64,000 nucleotides of DNA from Pseudovibrio denitrificans JCM 12308 (GTDB lineage: Bacteria; Pseudomonadota; Alphaproteobacteria; Rhizobiales; Stappiaceae): positions 248,001-312,000 of the forward strand of contig NZ_BAZK01000004.1 of NCBI RefSeq assembly GCF_001310815.1. Reading direction: 5' to 3'. Each line of letters starts with the position of its first letter. The first letter of the stretch is position 1. This document shows, one piece after another, positions 19,100 through 29,372 of this stretch. A model generated the notes under the pieces. The model saw only the letters and a program-made list of their open reading frames with translations. It was not told where the DNA came from and made no database searches. The translations under genes and the position numbers were made by a program.

Positions 19100-20782
19100 T
19101 TATCCGGCCCGAACTTGGCTCAAAAACGCCTGCATGGCATCCTGCATCTGATCGGACCGCTCGGACAGGCTGGCGATGGAATGGTGGATCTCCTCCGAAA
19201 GCTCACCCGTTTTGCCCGCAGACACCTTCACCGTATTGATCGCCCGTGCAATCGCCGCGGTACCATCCGCCGCGCTGGAGATGTTCTCCGCAATGCTGTT
19301 GGTCGCCGTGGCCTGTTGATCGGCAGCAGACGCCATCGCCGTAGTGTGCTCGCGGAAGGAGTTCACCAGTGCTGTCAGCTCATCTGTTGCAGAGATAGAG
19401 GCATCCACCACACTGCGCATTTCCTGTATCTGCGCCTCAATCTCATCAGTGGCAGACCCAGTCTGCTGGGCCAATGCTTTCACCTCAGAGGCCACCACAG
19501 CAAACCCTTTGCCTGCTTCCCCGGCACGGGCTGCTTCAATGGTCGCGTTCAGTGCCAACAGGTTGGTCTGGTCGGATATGGCATGGATCAGGTCCGTCAC
19601 CTCACCAATACGCGCCACAACGCCCTGCAATCGGCCAACGGCTGCGTTGGTCTGCTCCACCTGAGCGGCAGCGCTTTGCGCTACATCAGAGCTGGTGGAA
19701 ACCTGTCCGTTGATCTCGTTGATAGAGGCAGAAAGCTCCTCTGTCGCGCCTGCAACCCCCTGCATATTGCGGCTGGCTTCCTCAGAAGATACGGAGGCAA
19801 TCTCAGATTCCTCGGTGGTCTGCGCAGCAATCTCTGCAAGGCTGCTGGCTGTTGCATCCAGCTGCGTGGTGGAGCTGCGGATATCCGTCGAAATCGCCAG
19901 AACAGAGCCCTCCAGATCACAAGCCAGCCGATCCAGCTCCGCACGGCGCTTTGCTTCTGCTGCCTCACGTGCCTGCTTGCGCTGAGCTTCAAACTCCTGA
20001 GACTTCTGAAGCTCCTCCTTGAACACGCCCAAAGCCTTGGAAAGTGCGCCGATCTCATCACCGCGGGCGGTATGTCCAATGGAAACATCCAGCTGTCCCT
20101 GCGCCAGCGCATGAGTGGTATCCGTCAGTTGTTTCATAGGCTTAGAGATCAACGCATAATTCAGATAACCCATCAGCAATGCTGCAAGAGCTACCGCCAC
20201 AGCACCAATGAGAGAAACCGATTGGAGGATTTGCAAATCATGCTCCTGCGAGCCGGTCAAAATCTCCCGGCGTATCTTCAGCTCTTTGACGATCGCCTCA
20301 AAACCAAGCTCAATCTCCTCCAGCAGCAATGCGCTGGTGCCATCCATCTCCATTTCACGGGCAACATCATGGGTTGCCTCATCCGCCATCAGCATGATCT
20401 GCGTGTTGGTGTAAGCATCCATCCATGATTGCCAGGCGCTCAGCAGCTCTGTCATAGAAGTGGCTTCAAGTTGCAAGGCATCTACATCTGCACCGATCTC
20501 ATCAAAGATCTTTGGAATGAGCTCTGCATCATGCTCCAGCTTCTCGGCCCAGTGCTTCTGACCTGTCAGCAAATAGTTCTTCAGAGAGATTGCCTGATCC
20601 AGAACCAGAATTTCCAGCTCTTCAAGTTCTGTCTGGATAGTGTGGAAGTGAGCAACCTCAACCGCGTCCCGGCTGACACGCAAAGATGAGAAATAGGAAA
20701 GGCTGCTGATGAGAAGGCCAACCACAGCAAGAATGCCAAAGGCAGCAACACCCTTGCTGGAAACAGACAAATTGCGCAACAT
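19100..20782 (-). CDS. Methyl-accepting chemotaxis protein
   Basis: This membrane chemoreceptor has about 560 residues. A first transmembrane helix (about 12-32) is followed by a helical periplasmic sensor of about 150 residues with a long run of Glu/Asp, then a second helix ([23 protein letters not shown]) and a HAMP domain ([22 protein letters not shown]). The signalling tip is [42 protein letters not shown] use the ATG at 20782; a TTG five codons upstream is also open. No CheR-tether pentapeptide is seen at the C-terminus. The ligand is unknown. Confidence 0.93.
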   Translation of the reverse strand: MLRNLSVSSKGVAAFGILAVVGLLISSLSYFSSLRVSRDAVEVAHFHTIQTELEELEILVLDQAISLKNYLLTGQKHWAEKLEHDAELIPKIFDEIGADVDALQLEATSMTELLSAWQSWMDAYTNTQIMLMADEATHDVAREMEMDGTSALLLEEIELGFEAIVKELKIRREILTGSQEHDLQILQSVSLIGAVAVALAALLMGYLNYALISKPMKQLTDTTHALAQGQLDVSIGHTARGDEIGALSKALGVFKEELQKSQEFEAQRKQAREAAEAKRRAELDRLACDLEGSVLAISTDIRSSTTQLDATASSLAEIAAQTTEESEIASVSSEEASRNMQGVAGATEELSASINEINGQVSTSSDVAQSAAAQVEQTNAAVGRLQGVVARIGEVTDLIHAISDQTNLLALNATIEAARAGEAGKGFAVVASEVKALAQQTGSATDEIEAQIQEMRSVVDASISATDELTALVNSFREHTTAMASAADQQATATNSIAENISSAADGTAAIARAINTVKVSAGKTGELSEEIHHSIASLSERSDQMQDAMQAFLSQVRAG

Positions 20783-21198
20783 AATTGATCTCGTCAAATA
20801 TGAATAATATATATCAATTGTATGAAGCTTCTGATTTTAAATATGGAATCAGTAAATTCATGCAAAATCGTTTTTTCAGCCTCCAGTTAATGCAACGTAA
20901 AGATGCAAAAGTTTTGAGCAATTAAAATATCTCAGGTATTTGTTTTGTGCATTTGCAGTGCAGCCATGCTTTGCGGAAAAAGTTCAGGGAAGGGCTGGCA
21001 TTGCGCAGGCACATTCTGTAAGACCCAATCCGACAAAAGTTTCAGCAGATTTTGCGCCTGCACGATGTCCTTCAAAAGCTCCGGAAATTTTCGGACCGGA
21101 GTTTGCCGGAAAGGACACTCAGACCTGCGCGTCAGATGGATACCCTCAAATCTGCGGTACATAGAATATGCAGGGGTTTGCCTGCAAAAGGAGGCTCT
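20783..21198. other. Intergenic region between chemoreceptor and prfC
   Basis: This region of about 415 bp holds the divergent promoters. The first 150 bp are AT-rich (TATGAATAATATATATCAATTG), a likely promoter for the chemoreceptor on the minus strand. The part near 21080-21110 has an imperfect dyad (TCCGGAAATTTTCGGACCGGA). No gene is convincing. Confidence 0.4.
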
Positions 21199-22800
21199 AT
21201 GAGCACAGCAGGCACACAGGCCTATGAGGCACGCCGCACCTTCGCGATTATTTCTCACCCGGATGCGGGTAAAACCACACTGACTGAGAAGCTGCTTCTG
21301 GGTGGTGGTGCGATCCGTGCTGCGGGTCAGGTCCGCGCCCGTGGTGAGCGCCGCCGCGCCCGTTCTGACTGGATGAAGATCGAGCAGGAACGCGGCATCT
21401 CCGTTTCAAGTTCCGTGATGACCTTCGAGCGTAACGGCATCATCTATAACCTGCTGGATACACCGGGCCACGAAGACTTCTCTGAAGACACCTACCGTAC
21501 GCTGACAGCCGTAGACGCTGCGATCATGGTTATCGATGCTGCAAAAGGTATCGAGAGCCAGACACGCAAGCTCTTTGAAGTCTGCCGCCTGCGTGACATT
21601 CCGATCATCACCTTCGTCAACAAGATCGACCGTGAAGGCCGCCACGCACTGGAAATCCTCGACGAGATTCAGGAAGCGCTGGCGCTGGACGTCACTCCAA
21701 TGAGCTGGCCAGTGGGCATGGGCTCCGACTTCTTCGGCGTTTACGACCACATCGGCAACCGCTTCTTCACTTCCACTGAAGGCCGCGGTGGTCCGCTCGA
21801 CACCATCAAAGACGTGAAGGGCCTCGAAGACCCTGAGCTGGTGGGTGAGCTGTTCGACAACATCCGCGAAGAGCTGGAAGAAAACGTAGAGCTCGGCGGC
21901 GCAGGCTACTCCGAGTTTGATCAGGAAAGCTTCCTGGAAGGCCATCTGACGCCAGTCTTCTTCGGTTCCGCTCTGCGCGACTACGGTATCGACCAGATCC
22001 TCGATTTCATCGCAGCCCACGCACCGTCTCCGCACTCTCAGCCAGCCACCGGTGGCCGCACCATCAAGCCAGAAGAAAACAAGGTCACTGGCTTTGTGTT
22101 CAAGGTTCAGGCGAACATGGACCCGAAACACCGCGACCGCATCGCGTTTGTGCGTCTGTGCTCCGGCACCTTCAAGCGCGGCATGAAGCTTAAGCACGTG
22201 CGCGCAGGCAAGCCAATCACCGTGTCCGCGCCAATCTTCTTCTTTGCAGAAGAGCGTGAGATCGCAGAAAAAGCCTATCCGGGCGACGTGATCGGTGTGC
22301 CAAACCACGGCCAGCTGCGTGTGGGTGATACGCTGTCCGAGGGCGAAGAAATCCACGTTACCGGCCTGCCAGCGTTCGCACCGGAAATCCTGCGCCGCGT
22401 CCGCCTGACAGACACCATGCGCGTTAAGCAGATGCGCCGTGGCTTGGAAGATCTGGCAGAAGAAGGTCTGGTGCAGATCTTCAAACCAGCCATCGGCACC
22501 AACTGGATCGTCGGCGTGGTCGGCGTGCTCCAGCTCGACGTTGTGGTCGATCGCCTGAAAGCGGAATATCAGACGGAAATCGGCTTCGAGCCAGTCATGT
22601 ACAACACCGCCCGCTGGGCAGAGTGCACGGACCCTCTCAAGCTGGACAAGTTCCTTGAGACCAACCGTGCACACGTGGCGCTGGACCGGGACGACAAGCC
22701 TGTTTACCTCTTCAAGAACGCTTGGGAAGTAAGCTATGTGGGTGAGAAAAACCCGGACATCAGCTTCCGCGAAACCCGCGAAATCGTGCACACCTCTTAA
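21199..22800 (+). CDS. prfC: Peptide chain release factor 3
   Basis: This translational GTPase of 533 residues recycles RF1/RF2 from the ribosome after termination. The G1 loop is AIISHPDAGKTTLTEKLL, the switch II is DTPGHEDFS, and NKID gives the G4 motif. The C-terminal domains contain LEDLAEEGLVQIFKP, as in RF3. I chose the ATG at 21199 because AAGGAGG lies just upstream; the open frame extends further but without a ribosome site. Length matches RF3. It is followed 15 bp later by rsmC, probably one transcript. Confidence 0.96.
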   Translation: MSTAGTQAYEARRTFAIISHPDAGKTTLTEKLLLGGGAIRAAGQVRARGERRRARSDWMKIEQERGISVSSSVMTFERNGIIYNLLDTPGHEDFSEDTYRTLTAVDAAIMVIDAAKGIESQTRKLFEVCRLRDIPIITFVNKIDREGRHALEILDEIQEALALDVTPMSWPVGMGSDFFGVYDHIGNRFFTSTEGRGGPLDTIKDVKGLEDPELVGELFDNIREELEENVELGGAGYSEFDQESFLEGHLTPVFFGSALRDYGIDQILDFIAAHAPSPHSQPATGGRTIKPEENKVTGFVFKVQANMDPKHRDRIAFVRLCSGTFKRGMKLKHVRAGKPITVSAPIFFFAEEREIAEKAYPGDVIGVPNHGQLRVGDTLSEGEEIHVTGLPAFAPEILRRVRLTDTMRVKQMRRGLEDLAEEGLVQIFKPAIGTNWIVGVVGVLQLDVVVDRLKAEYQTEIGFEPVMYNTARWAECTDPLKLDKFLETNRAHVALDRDDKPVYLFKNAWEVSYVGEKNPDISFRETREIVHTS

Positions 22801-22815
22801 AGGCAGATCAGTCTC

Positions 22816-23859
22816 ATGAAAGACCCGGCTCTCGATACGCTTCTTCTGCCTTTTGAAAACGGCAGTCTCGACTTCTTTGAAGACGGCAGTGCAGACCAAA
22901 AGGCTCTGTTCCTGCGCGCCCGCATGGGCTTTGCCATGAACGCCATGGACAAGTCCCGCGTGGTCTGCCAGCAGACGTTCGCTGCAGACAAAGACAATCT
23001 GGAACGTGCAGGCTTCACTGTCACACCAGAAGCCTCCGGTACCTATCCGCTGGTTATGGTCCTGCCTCCACGCCAGCGTGATGAAGCCCGTGCTCTCATG
23101 GCACAGGCTGTCAAAAGCGCAGGTGAGGGTGGCATCGTCATCGCAGCTGTCTCCAACACCGAAGGCGCAAAGACAGCGGAAAGCGACCTGACCAAACTGG
23201 CAGGCAACGCTGGCAAGCTTTCTAAAAACAAATGCCGTGTGTTCTGGGCAGAAGTCTCTGCAGACACCATCAACCAGCAGCTGCTGGAAGAGTGGAGCCA
23301 GCTGGATGCCCCACGCGAAATCCTCGATGGCCGTTTCATGAGCCGTCCGGGTGTCTTCGCATGGGACCACATCGACAAAGCCTCCCAGCTTCTGGTCAAA
23401 ACCTTGCCGGACCGCCTTCCGGGCCGCGGTGCTGATCTGGGCGCAGGCTTCGGCTACCTGACCTCTGAAGTGGTTAAGGTGAACAAAGTCAAAGCTATGG
23501 ATCTGTATGAAGCCGAAAAGCGCGCGCTGGATCTGGCTGAAACCAACCTGAAGGGCAAGACAGGAGAAGTCGCCGTCGACTTCATCTGGCAGGACGTCAC
23601 CAAGGGTCTCAACCGCGCGTATGACTTCATCGTCATGAACCCGCCATTCCACGCCGGTGGCAAGCAGGACCGTGCCGACATCGGTCAGGGCTTCATCAAA
23701 GCCGCTGCCAAGGCACTGCGCCCGTCCGGCCACCTCTGGCTGGTCGCCAACCGCCACTTGCCATACGAAGCAACGCTGGACAAAGTCTTCGCCTCCTACG
23801 AGATCATGGCAGATCAGGGCGGCTACAAGGTCATCCGGGCCATCAAGGCGAATAAGTAA
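22816..23859 (+). CDS. rsmC: 16S rRNA (guanine-N2)-methyltransferase, RsmC type
   Basis: This 347-residue enzyme methylates G1207 of 16S rRNA in the 30S subunit, using SAM. It has the two-domain RsmC layout, an N-terminal degenerate methyltransferase domain and a C-terminal catalytic domain. That domain has the SAM loop ADLGAGFGYLTSEV (about residues 203-216) and the DFIVMNPPFHAGG catalytic motif. RsmC and RlmG are alike; the NPPFH version and length favour RsmC. It is cotranscribed with prfC. Confidence 0.88.
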   Translation: MKDPALDTLLLPFENGSLDFFEDGSADQKALFLRARMGFAMNAMDKSRVVCQQTFAADKDNLERAGFTVTPEASGTYPLVMVLPPRQRDEARALMAQAVKSAGEGGIVIAAVSNTEGAKTAESDLTKLAGNAGKLSKNKCRVFWAEVSADTINQQLLEEWSQLDAPREILDGRFMSRPGVFAWDHIDKASQLLVKTLPDRLPGRGADLGAGFGYLTSEVVKVNKVKAMDLYEAEKRALDLAETNLKGKTGEVAVDFIWQDVTKGLNRAYDFIVMNPPFHAGGKQDRADIGQGFIKAAAKALRPSGHLWLVANRHLPYEATLDKVFASYEIMADQGGYKVIRAIKANK

Positions 23860-23930
23860 GGCGGCGGAAGTTGATCTGCGTGGATGTTTGAGATGAGCTT
23901 TAACTCAAAAATGCTCCACGCAGTCTCGTC

Positions 23931-23951
23931 ATCCCCGACTTGATCGGGGAT
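23931..23951. repeat. Dispersed palindrome ATCCCCGA-N5-TCGGGGAT
   Basis: A perfect 8-bp stem with a 5-base loop (CTTGA), preceded by CTCGTC, is of the GTCATCCCC type common as an interspersed palindromic unit in alphaproteobacteria. It lies between rsmC and the pseudouridine synthase gene. Confidence 0.6.
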
Positions 23952-24024
23952 CCAGAATTCAATCAGGAGTGCAGCGCACAGCCTGATGATCTTGCATAAA
24001 TCGTCTTTGAAGGGTGAAACGAGC

Positions 24025-24723
24025 ATGAGACTTGTGAAACTGCTTGCAAATCTGGGATACGGCAGCCGCAAAGAAATGCAGGCCGCCATCCGCAATGGTT
24101 GGGTCACCGATAAAGACGGCAACCCGATCAAAGCCGACAGCAAGCTGCCTCATGATCAGATCCTGTTTGATGACGAGCCGCTGGACCCACCAGAAGGCTC
24201 CGTCATCCTGCTCAACAAGCCCCTCGGCTACACCTGTTCCATGAAAGATCGCGGGCGGCTGGTTTTTGACCTGCTGCCAGATCGCTACCGTGTCCGCAAA
24301 CCAGCGCTGTCCTTCGTGGGCAGACTGGACAAGGACACCACCGGTCTGCTGCTGTTCACCGATGATGGCAAGCTGCTGCACCGGATCATCTCGCCCAAGG
24401 CAGATGTTGCAAAAATCTACGAGGTTGAACTCGACCGCCCAATGACCGGCGGCGAAGGCGATCTGTTTGCCTCCGGTGAAATGATGCTGGAAAACGAGAC
24501 CAATCCGCTCAAGCCAGCAGAACTGGAAGTCCTTTCCGAGACCTCAGCACGCCTCACCCTCCACGAAGGCCGCTACCACCAGGTCCGCCGCATGTTCGCC
24601 GCCACCGGCAACCACGTCACCAACCTCCACCGCGCCCAGCTCGGTGGCCTCACACTGGACGGCGTGGAAGAAGGCACCTGGAAGCTCCTCGCACAAGACG
24701 ACATCGATAAGATCTTCGGGTAA
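24025..24723 (+). CDS. 16S rRNA pseudouridine synthase (RsuA family)
   Basis: This 232-residue enzyme isomerises uridine to pseudouridine in rRNA. The N-terminal S4 RNA-binding domain starts at MRLVKLLANLGYGSRKEMQAAI. The catalytic Asp is in FVGRLDKDTTGLLLFTDDG, and the motif III end is RYHQVRRMFAATGNHV. The start at 24025 matches the family; the 13 codons upstream are probably not translated. RsuA (U516 of 16S) is the nearest family; other members modify 23S, so the exact position is inferred. Confidence 0.88.
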   Translation: MRLVKLLANLGYGSRKEMQAAIRNGWVTDKDGNPIKADSKLPHDQILFDDEPLDPPEGSVILLNKPLGYTCSMKDRGRLVFDLLPDRYRVRKPALSFVGRLDKDTTGLLLFTDDGKLLHRIISPKADVAKIYEVELDRPMTGGEGDLFASGEMMLENETNPLKPAELEVLSETSARLTLHEGRYHQVRRMFAATGNHVTNLHRAQLGGLTLDGVEEGTWKLLAQDDIDKIFG

Positions 24724-24848
24724 GGCTGCGCGCTCACCACATTCAGCCTCACTCCGGCTCCAGATGAGACATGAGACCTTTCATGCGCAAGGTCGTGTCT
24801 GCTGCCATCAGTGTGCAACAGACCTGGCCTTCAAACCAAAGGTCGATC

Positions 24849-25238
24849 ATGCACCCGAAACTGAAATTGGCTGCAGCTCTTGTGCTCAGCGGTGTCGCTC
24901 TGGCAGCTTGCCAAAGCCCCAATCAAAAACGCATTCACGAGAACATCAAGTCTGGCAAATACCCGCTGACCTATACAAAGAAGGTCGGCAAATACACCTT
25001 GTCCTACGGCAAGCCAGACAAAACGCAGAACTGGCAGTTCCTGCTCAGCATCACCCCAACCACCAATCCATTCCGGGATCAGAAAGTGCTGGAAACGATC
25101 TTCGAGACGGTCACGCCTATGTGTAACTCCCTCCTGCCAAATGCCGATCCCAACAGGTTCGGTATCCTGAGCAAGAAGCCACTCGTGGATGAAAGCACAC
25201 AGACCTCAAGAATCCTGCTGTCCTGCAAAACGCGATAG
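24849..25238 (+). CDS. Putative lipoprotein, unknown function
   Basis: This 129-residue protein has a lipobox LAAC at residues 17-20 after a hydrophobic n-region (LKLAAALVLSGVAL), so it should be acylated and attached to the outer or inner membrane. The mature part is basic (KRIHENIKSGKYPLTYTKKVGKYTLSYGKPDKTQ) with two cysteines. I set the start at 24849 because the upstream in-frame codons do not fit a signal peptide. No known domain is recognised. Confidence 0.72.
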   Translation: MHPKLKLAAALVLSGVALAACQSPNQKRIHENIKSGKYPLTYTKKVGKYTLSYGKPDKTQNWQFLLSITPTTNPFRDQKVLETIFETVTPMCNSLLPNADPNRFGILSKKPLVDESTQTSRILLSCKTR

Positions 25239-25272
25239 TGCGAATGACAAGATAGAGCGCTGACACCACTCT

Positions 25273-25686
25273 TCAGCGCTCGTCACCGCCAGCTTTCTCG
25301 CGCACCATGTCCAGATGCGCCAGAAACTTCTCCTCATAGGCCCAGGTGGAAAGCAGGTTGCCGAGTACTTTCTGGTTCGGCGTGCGCAGGCAAACCATGT
25401 AGAGCTGCGTGTCCAGTGCCGCCATCCACACCAGCGGAAACCACAGCAGCCAGCAGCTCATCTCGGCCAGCAGATAGCCCTCCGACTGGCCGTAGACCCA
25501 ATTCGTAACCCAGTAGATCCCGAGAGCATAAGCAAACGTCAGTGCCGTCATCAGCACGCCAGCCAGCAACCCCAGATACAGCCCTTTGCGCGCCCATAGC
25601 AGCAGGGACAGGTAGAAGCCCCACATCCTGCACAGGGTCAGGAGGCGATAGAACAACAGGCGCCTGAATATCCAGCCGAAGACCAT
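25273..25686 (-). CDS. Small membrane protein, unknown function
   Basis: This 137-residue protein has two or three hydrophobic helices (about residues 20-45, 45-66 and 78-100) and a soluble C-terminal stretch with QLYMVCLRTPNQKVLGNLL. It is convergent with the lipoprotein gene (34 bp between stops). I recognise no family and give no function. Confidence 0.6.
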   Translation of the reverse strand: MVFGWIFRRLLFYRLLTLCRMWGFYLSLLLWARKGLYLGLLAGVLMTALTFAYALGIYWVTNWVYGQSEGYLLAEMSCWLLWFPLVWMAALDTQLYMVCLRTPNQKVLGNLLSTWAYEEKFLAHLDMVREKAGGDER

Positions 25687-25779
25687 GAACCTCTCGCGAA
25701 CCAGCCAACACCACCGGAACCTAAGGCCACGCCCCTTAACCCCGCGATAAACCGCAGGTGCAACTTGCGCACAACCGGC

Positions 25780-26670
25780 TTAAGAAAGTGGCCGCACCGG
25801 AATGCAGATCACCACTTCATGCGGCCCCATCTCGCCGGTCATGGAAGGGTACAGCTGGAAGCAGGGGATGTTCTCCGGCTCATACCCGCTCATGGGCAAC
25901 CAGTCGCCGAACATATACTCCCACGCCGCCTGCGACTGATCATGGGTGATCACGAAGTGCCCGCAGGCATAACGCCCGCCGCCAACCACCATCTTGCCCA
26001 CTTCACCTTCCACATCCGCTGGACCGCGCAAGGTCAGGCAGGAGCTGAAGCGCATCAGCTCCGCATCAGTCACCTGCGGATCGTCGTGGAACAGACACAT
26101 CATCTCCGCCCCATGCGCCAGCCCGCGCGGCCCGGCCCATGCCATCAGCGTGCCGAACGCCTCTCCAAAAATCTCAGGCCGTTCCTGAAAGTTACCGGTG
26201 CGCCGCACATAAGCCACTGTGCGTGGCTCCAGCTTGCCCACTTCCACCTTGTCCGCCACCAAACCAGACCTAGGTCGCTCCAGAACCATGGTCTCATTGG
26301 CCCGCGCCTCCACTGAGGCCGTCGCATCCCGCCGCCATTGGCTGGCAGGCATGCCAAACCGCGCCTGAAACGAGCGCGCAAAGGTGGAAGGGGAGGCAAA
26401 GCCCATATCCAGCGCCGCATCCGTAATGGAGATCGATGGGTTCTGCTTCAGCCGCCGCGCCGCCTTTTCAACCCGCAGGCGACTGGTGAACTGGTTTACC
26501 GTCTCCCCGGTCATAGCCCGGAAAATGCGGTGAAAGTGATAGGGAGAAAAACAGGCCGCATCCGCAATCTGCGCAAGAGAAAGCTCCTCGCAGATGTTGC
26601 GCTCAATATAATCCATCGCCCGGTTGATCCGCTGCGTATAGATATTCTTCTGCAAAGCCTCATGCCGCAT
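25780..26670 (-). CDS. AraC-family regulator with C-terminal GyrI-like effector domain
   Basis: This 296-residue transcription factor is of the Rob/SoxS-like type with its DNA-binding domain first. Two helix-turn-helix units lie in residues about 15-105 (LSLAQIADAACFSPYHFHRIFRAMTGETV; ITDAALDMGFASPSTFARSFQARFG). A GyrI-like small-molecule-binding domain follows, from about 145, starting KLEPRTVAYVRRTGNFQ. The adjacent gene at 26893 encodes the same effector domain alone. The pair probably responds to a small hydrophobic or cationic ligand, as Rob and BmrR do (inference). Confidence 0.92.
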   Translation of the reverse strand: MRHEALQKNIYTQRINRAMDYIERNICEELSLAQIADAACFSPYHFHRIFRAMTGETVNQFTSRLRVEKAARRLKQNPSISITDAALDMGFASPSTFARSFQARFGMPASQWRRDATASVEARANETMVLERPRSGLVADKVEVGKLEPRTVAYVRRTGNFQERPEIFGEAFGTLMAWAGPRGLAHGAEMMCLFHDDPQVTDAELMRFSSCLTLRGPADVEGEVGKMVVGGGRYACGHFVITHDQSQAAWEYMFGDWLPMSGYEPENIPCFQLYPSMTGEMGPHEVVICIPVRPLS

Positions 26671-26892
26671 AACCAGCCTCCCATGCCTGATAAAAACCTA
26701 CAGCATTCCCTGCAAAAAGGGAGCCTGAAAGTGCGGCAGCGACAACTGTGCCACTTAAAAGTCGAAAGTCGGTGAGCATAGATAGAACAAACCAGTCGGG
26801 TAAGGGGAACCGCACCTGACGCACCATCGGTTGGGGACCCGGCACGCCAGATGCGTACATCCTCCGTTTAAAGAACGGTGGGTGTAGAAAAA

Positions 26893-27371
26893 TCAGGAAG
26901 ACCGCACAGGAACACAAACGTAAATATCCTGCGGTGTGTTATCCGCCAGCATATTGGGATAAAGCTGGAAGCACGGTTTTGCATCGGGCTGATACCCACT
27001 TGCAGGTAGCCAGTTGGCAAACATGTCCTCCCACGCCTTGGCAGAATCCTGATTGCTCACCTTGTAGTGCCCACTGGCATAAAGACCGCCCGCAACAGTC
27101 ATTTTGCCAATCTCACCGGCAACATCCATATCTTGCTTCAGGGTAATGCAAGCGGTGAACTCCCGCTCATCAGAACCAACCGCATCAGGATCCTGATCAA
27201 ACATACACAGCGTCTCTGCCCCTTCAATCAGGCTGATTGCGCTGCCCAGCCCATCAACTTGCCCCATGTCTGCGCAAACAGTTCAGGGTTCTTTTGAAAA
27301 TCGCCAGTGCAACGCACATAAGCAACAGTGCGCGGTTCAAAGTTTTTAACGTCCACACCAAGTACTTCCAT
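26893..27371 (-). CDS. Stand-alone GyrI-like effector-binding protein, one frameshift
   Basis: This protein would have about 159 residues after repair. It starts MEVLGVDVKNFEPRTVAYVR and is a close relative of the C-terminal domain of the neighbouring AraC regulator (shared PRTVAYVR, GEIGKM and PCFQLYP blocks). The frame shifts near 27245: GMKLMGWA changes to SAISLIEGAETLCMFDQDP when one G is added (GGGCAGC to GGGGCAGC). The gene lies 222 bp upstream of the regulator on the same strand. It may bind the same ligand and buffer it. Confidence 0.83.
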
Positions 27372-27456
27372 GGTCTCTCTCTCCAATCGAGTTCGCGTTT
27401 TGTACTCATTAAGATAGAGAGTGTTGCCCCACCAATCTTTGCAAATCTTGCTTTGT

Positions 27457-28510
27457 TGCGTTCCTGCGTCTCTCAATGTGAATGCAGCATTGGTTGGTGA
27501 TTAAGCATCGTCTGTGTTTGCCGCTCTAGGTCCCGGCTCGGGGGCCGGGATGACGTCAGAGGATGGCGTGCGGATGACGTTGGTGGGGAGGCGGAGTTGG
27601 AGCGGAGATGGCTGGCGACGTCATGGCGTGATGGTGATGTACGTAGTGGTGAGGTGATGCGTTTATGGCTCCCCTTCTGCCGTCATCCCGCACAAGCGCA
27701 GCGCGATGCGGGACCTAGGGTGGCATGGCAGAGCCTCTCTGTTCTACTGCGTTCCCATACTTTCTAATGTTAGTGCAGCATCAGCTGGTGATTAAGCAGT
27801 ATCAGTGTTTGTGGTCCTAGATCCCGGCTCGAGGGCCGAAATGACGTCAGAGGAGGGCGCGAGGATGACGTTGGTGGGGAGTTGGCGTTGCTGCGGAGAT
27901 GGTTGGTGACGTCAAGGTGTGGTGGTGATGTACGTAGTGGTGAGGTGATGCGTTTACGGCTCCCCTTCTGCCGTCATCCCGCACAAGCGCAGCGCGATGC
28001 GGGACCTAGGGAGCATGGTAGAGCCTCTCTGCTTTATTACGTTCCCATACTTTCTAGCCTGAGTGCAGCTTCGGCTGGTGATTAAGCATCGTCTGAGTTT
28101 GCGGCACTGGGTCCCGGCTCGGGGGCCGGGATGACGACGGAGGATGGCGCGCGGTTGACGTCGGTGGGGAGGTGGCGTTGGAGCGGAGATGGCTGGCGAC
28201 GTCATAGCGTGGTGGTGAGGTGATGTGGTTGCGAATGTCCTTCTGCCGTCATCCCGCACAAGCGTAGCGCGATGCGGGACCTAGGGTGGCACGGTGGAGC
28301 CTCTCTGCTTTATTACGTTCCCACGTCTCTCGATGTGAGTGTGGCATCGGCTGGTGAGTAAGCTGCGTCTGTGTTTGCGGCCTTAGGTCCTGGCTCGGGG
28401 GCTGGGATGACGTCAGAGGAGGGCGCGCGGATGATGTCGGTGGGGAGATGATGTTGCTGGGGAAGGTGATGTTTGAGGAACGTGCGCGGATGACGTTGTT
28501 AGGGAGATGA
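27457..28510. repeat. Tandem array of four imperfect copies, about 290 bp each
   Basis: Four copies of a unit repeat head to tail. Landmark GGTGATTAAGC (or GGTGAGTAAGC) occurs at 27496, 27787, 28077 and 28353, a spacing of 291, 290 and 276 bp. Each unit contains a GGTCCCGGCTC...GCCGGGATGACG dyad, the GATGACGT stretch, and in the first three a TCATCCCGCACAAGCG...GCGGGACCTAG dyad. The copies differ at scattered positions. No ORF is conserved through all copies. The stretch from 27372 to 28686 otherwise contains no gene. Confidence 0.8.
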
Positions 28511-28686
28511 CGTTGGAAGGAGGCGAGCGTTAGGGTGTTATGACACTCGCGATAGACGCGGTTCTGCTCCGCTGTACACACCACGACCTCCCAAAAACCA
28601 TGGGCCAACCCACCCTCAGGATTTCCCATTTTTTAGCAGTCATTTGCGAAAATTGGCCGTAAATCACAAAGAAACTGGGGCTACCG

Positions 28687-29372
28687 GTGCGGTCGAAGCG
28701 GTTGAAGGATCTGTTTAATCATCGGGTTGAGGTGTTTCTCTTCAGCCAGATGATGCTCATGTTCGGATCATTGATCCTGCCGGGGCAGACGCTGGAAGCC
28801 CACGTGTTCAGCGCGTTTTACATCTTCAACATCGCCACCGGCATGCTGATCACCCTCAAGAAGACGCAGTTCTTCCGGCTGGTGGCCGTCCTACTGGGCT
28901 GCTCGCTGGTGCTGGCGTTTCTGGATACGCCCATCTTCCCAACAATTGACCCGCTGGTACCGCAGATCGCCATCTACTTTGCCTTTCACGCGGTGGTCGC
29001 TATCGTGCTGATCGACGAAATGCTGGTCACTCAGGAAGAGAACTACCGCGTCGTTCTGGGCGTGCTCAGCGGCTACATCTCCATCGGCATGGTCTCGTTC
29101 TTTCTCTTTATACTTATAGAGCACATGCACCCGGGTTCCTTCAAAGGCCTGCCCATTGAAAACATAGAGACCCGCTCGCAGGAAGAAGCGCTCATGTATG
29201 CCGCCTTCATCACCCTGATGACAATCGCTACGGCGACATCGTACCCTTAACGCCCATCGCCCGAAAAGCCGCCATGATTGTTGGGCTGGCAGGACAGTTC
29301 TACATGGTCGTGCTCACCGCCATCATTGTCGGCAAGTTCCTGAAGTTCAGGCAGCCGCGCAAGAAAGATTGA
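28687..29372 (+). CDS. Potassium-channel-like membrane protein, frameshift in the selectivity filter
   Basis: This protein would have about 228 residues with five hydrophobic helices, a pore loop and a sixth helix (AAMIVGLAGQFYMVVLTAIIV). The pore reads LMTI and then, after one missing G near 29226 (ATCGCTACGG for ATCGGCTACGG), GYGDIVPLTPIARKA in the next phase. TxGYGD is the K+ selectivity filter of the Ion_trans_2 family. Few positive charges appear in helix 4, so voltage gating is unlikely. The start is GTG with GGGG upstream. Literal reading ends at 29250 without the last helix. Confidence 0.8.

Noticed and set aside
21406..23757. Long 783-residue open frame antisense to prfC and rsmC
   Set aside because: Both sense genes are clear family members; the antisense frame has no domain and arises from codon bias.
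27457..28510. CRISPR array
   Set aside because: Unit length is about 290 bp with no short direct repeats or unique spacers.
28249..28629. 126-residue open frame in the repeat array
   Set aside because: Built from the repeat itself and not kept between copies.
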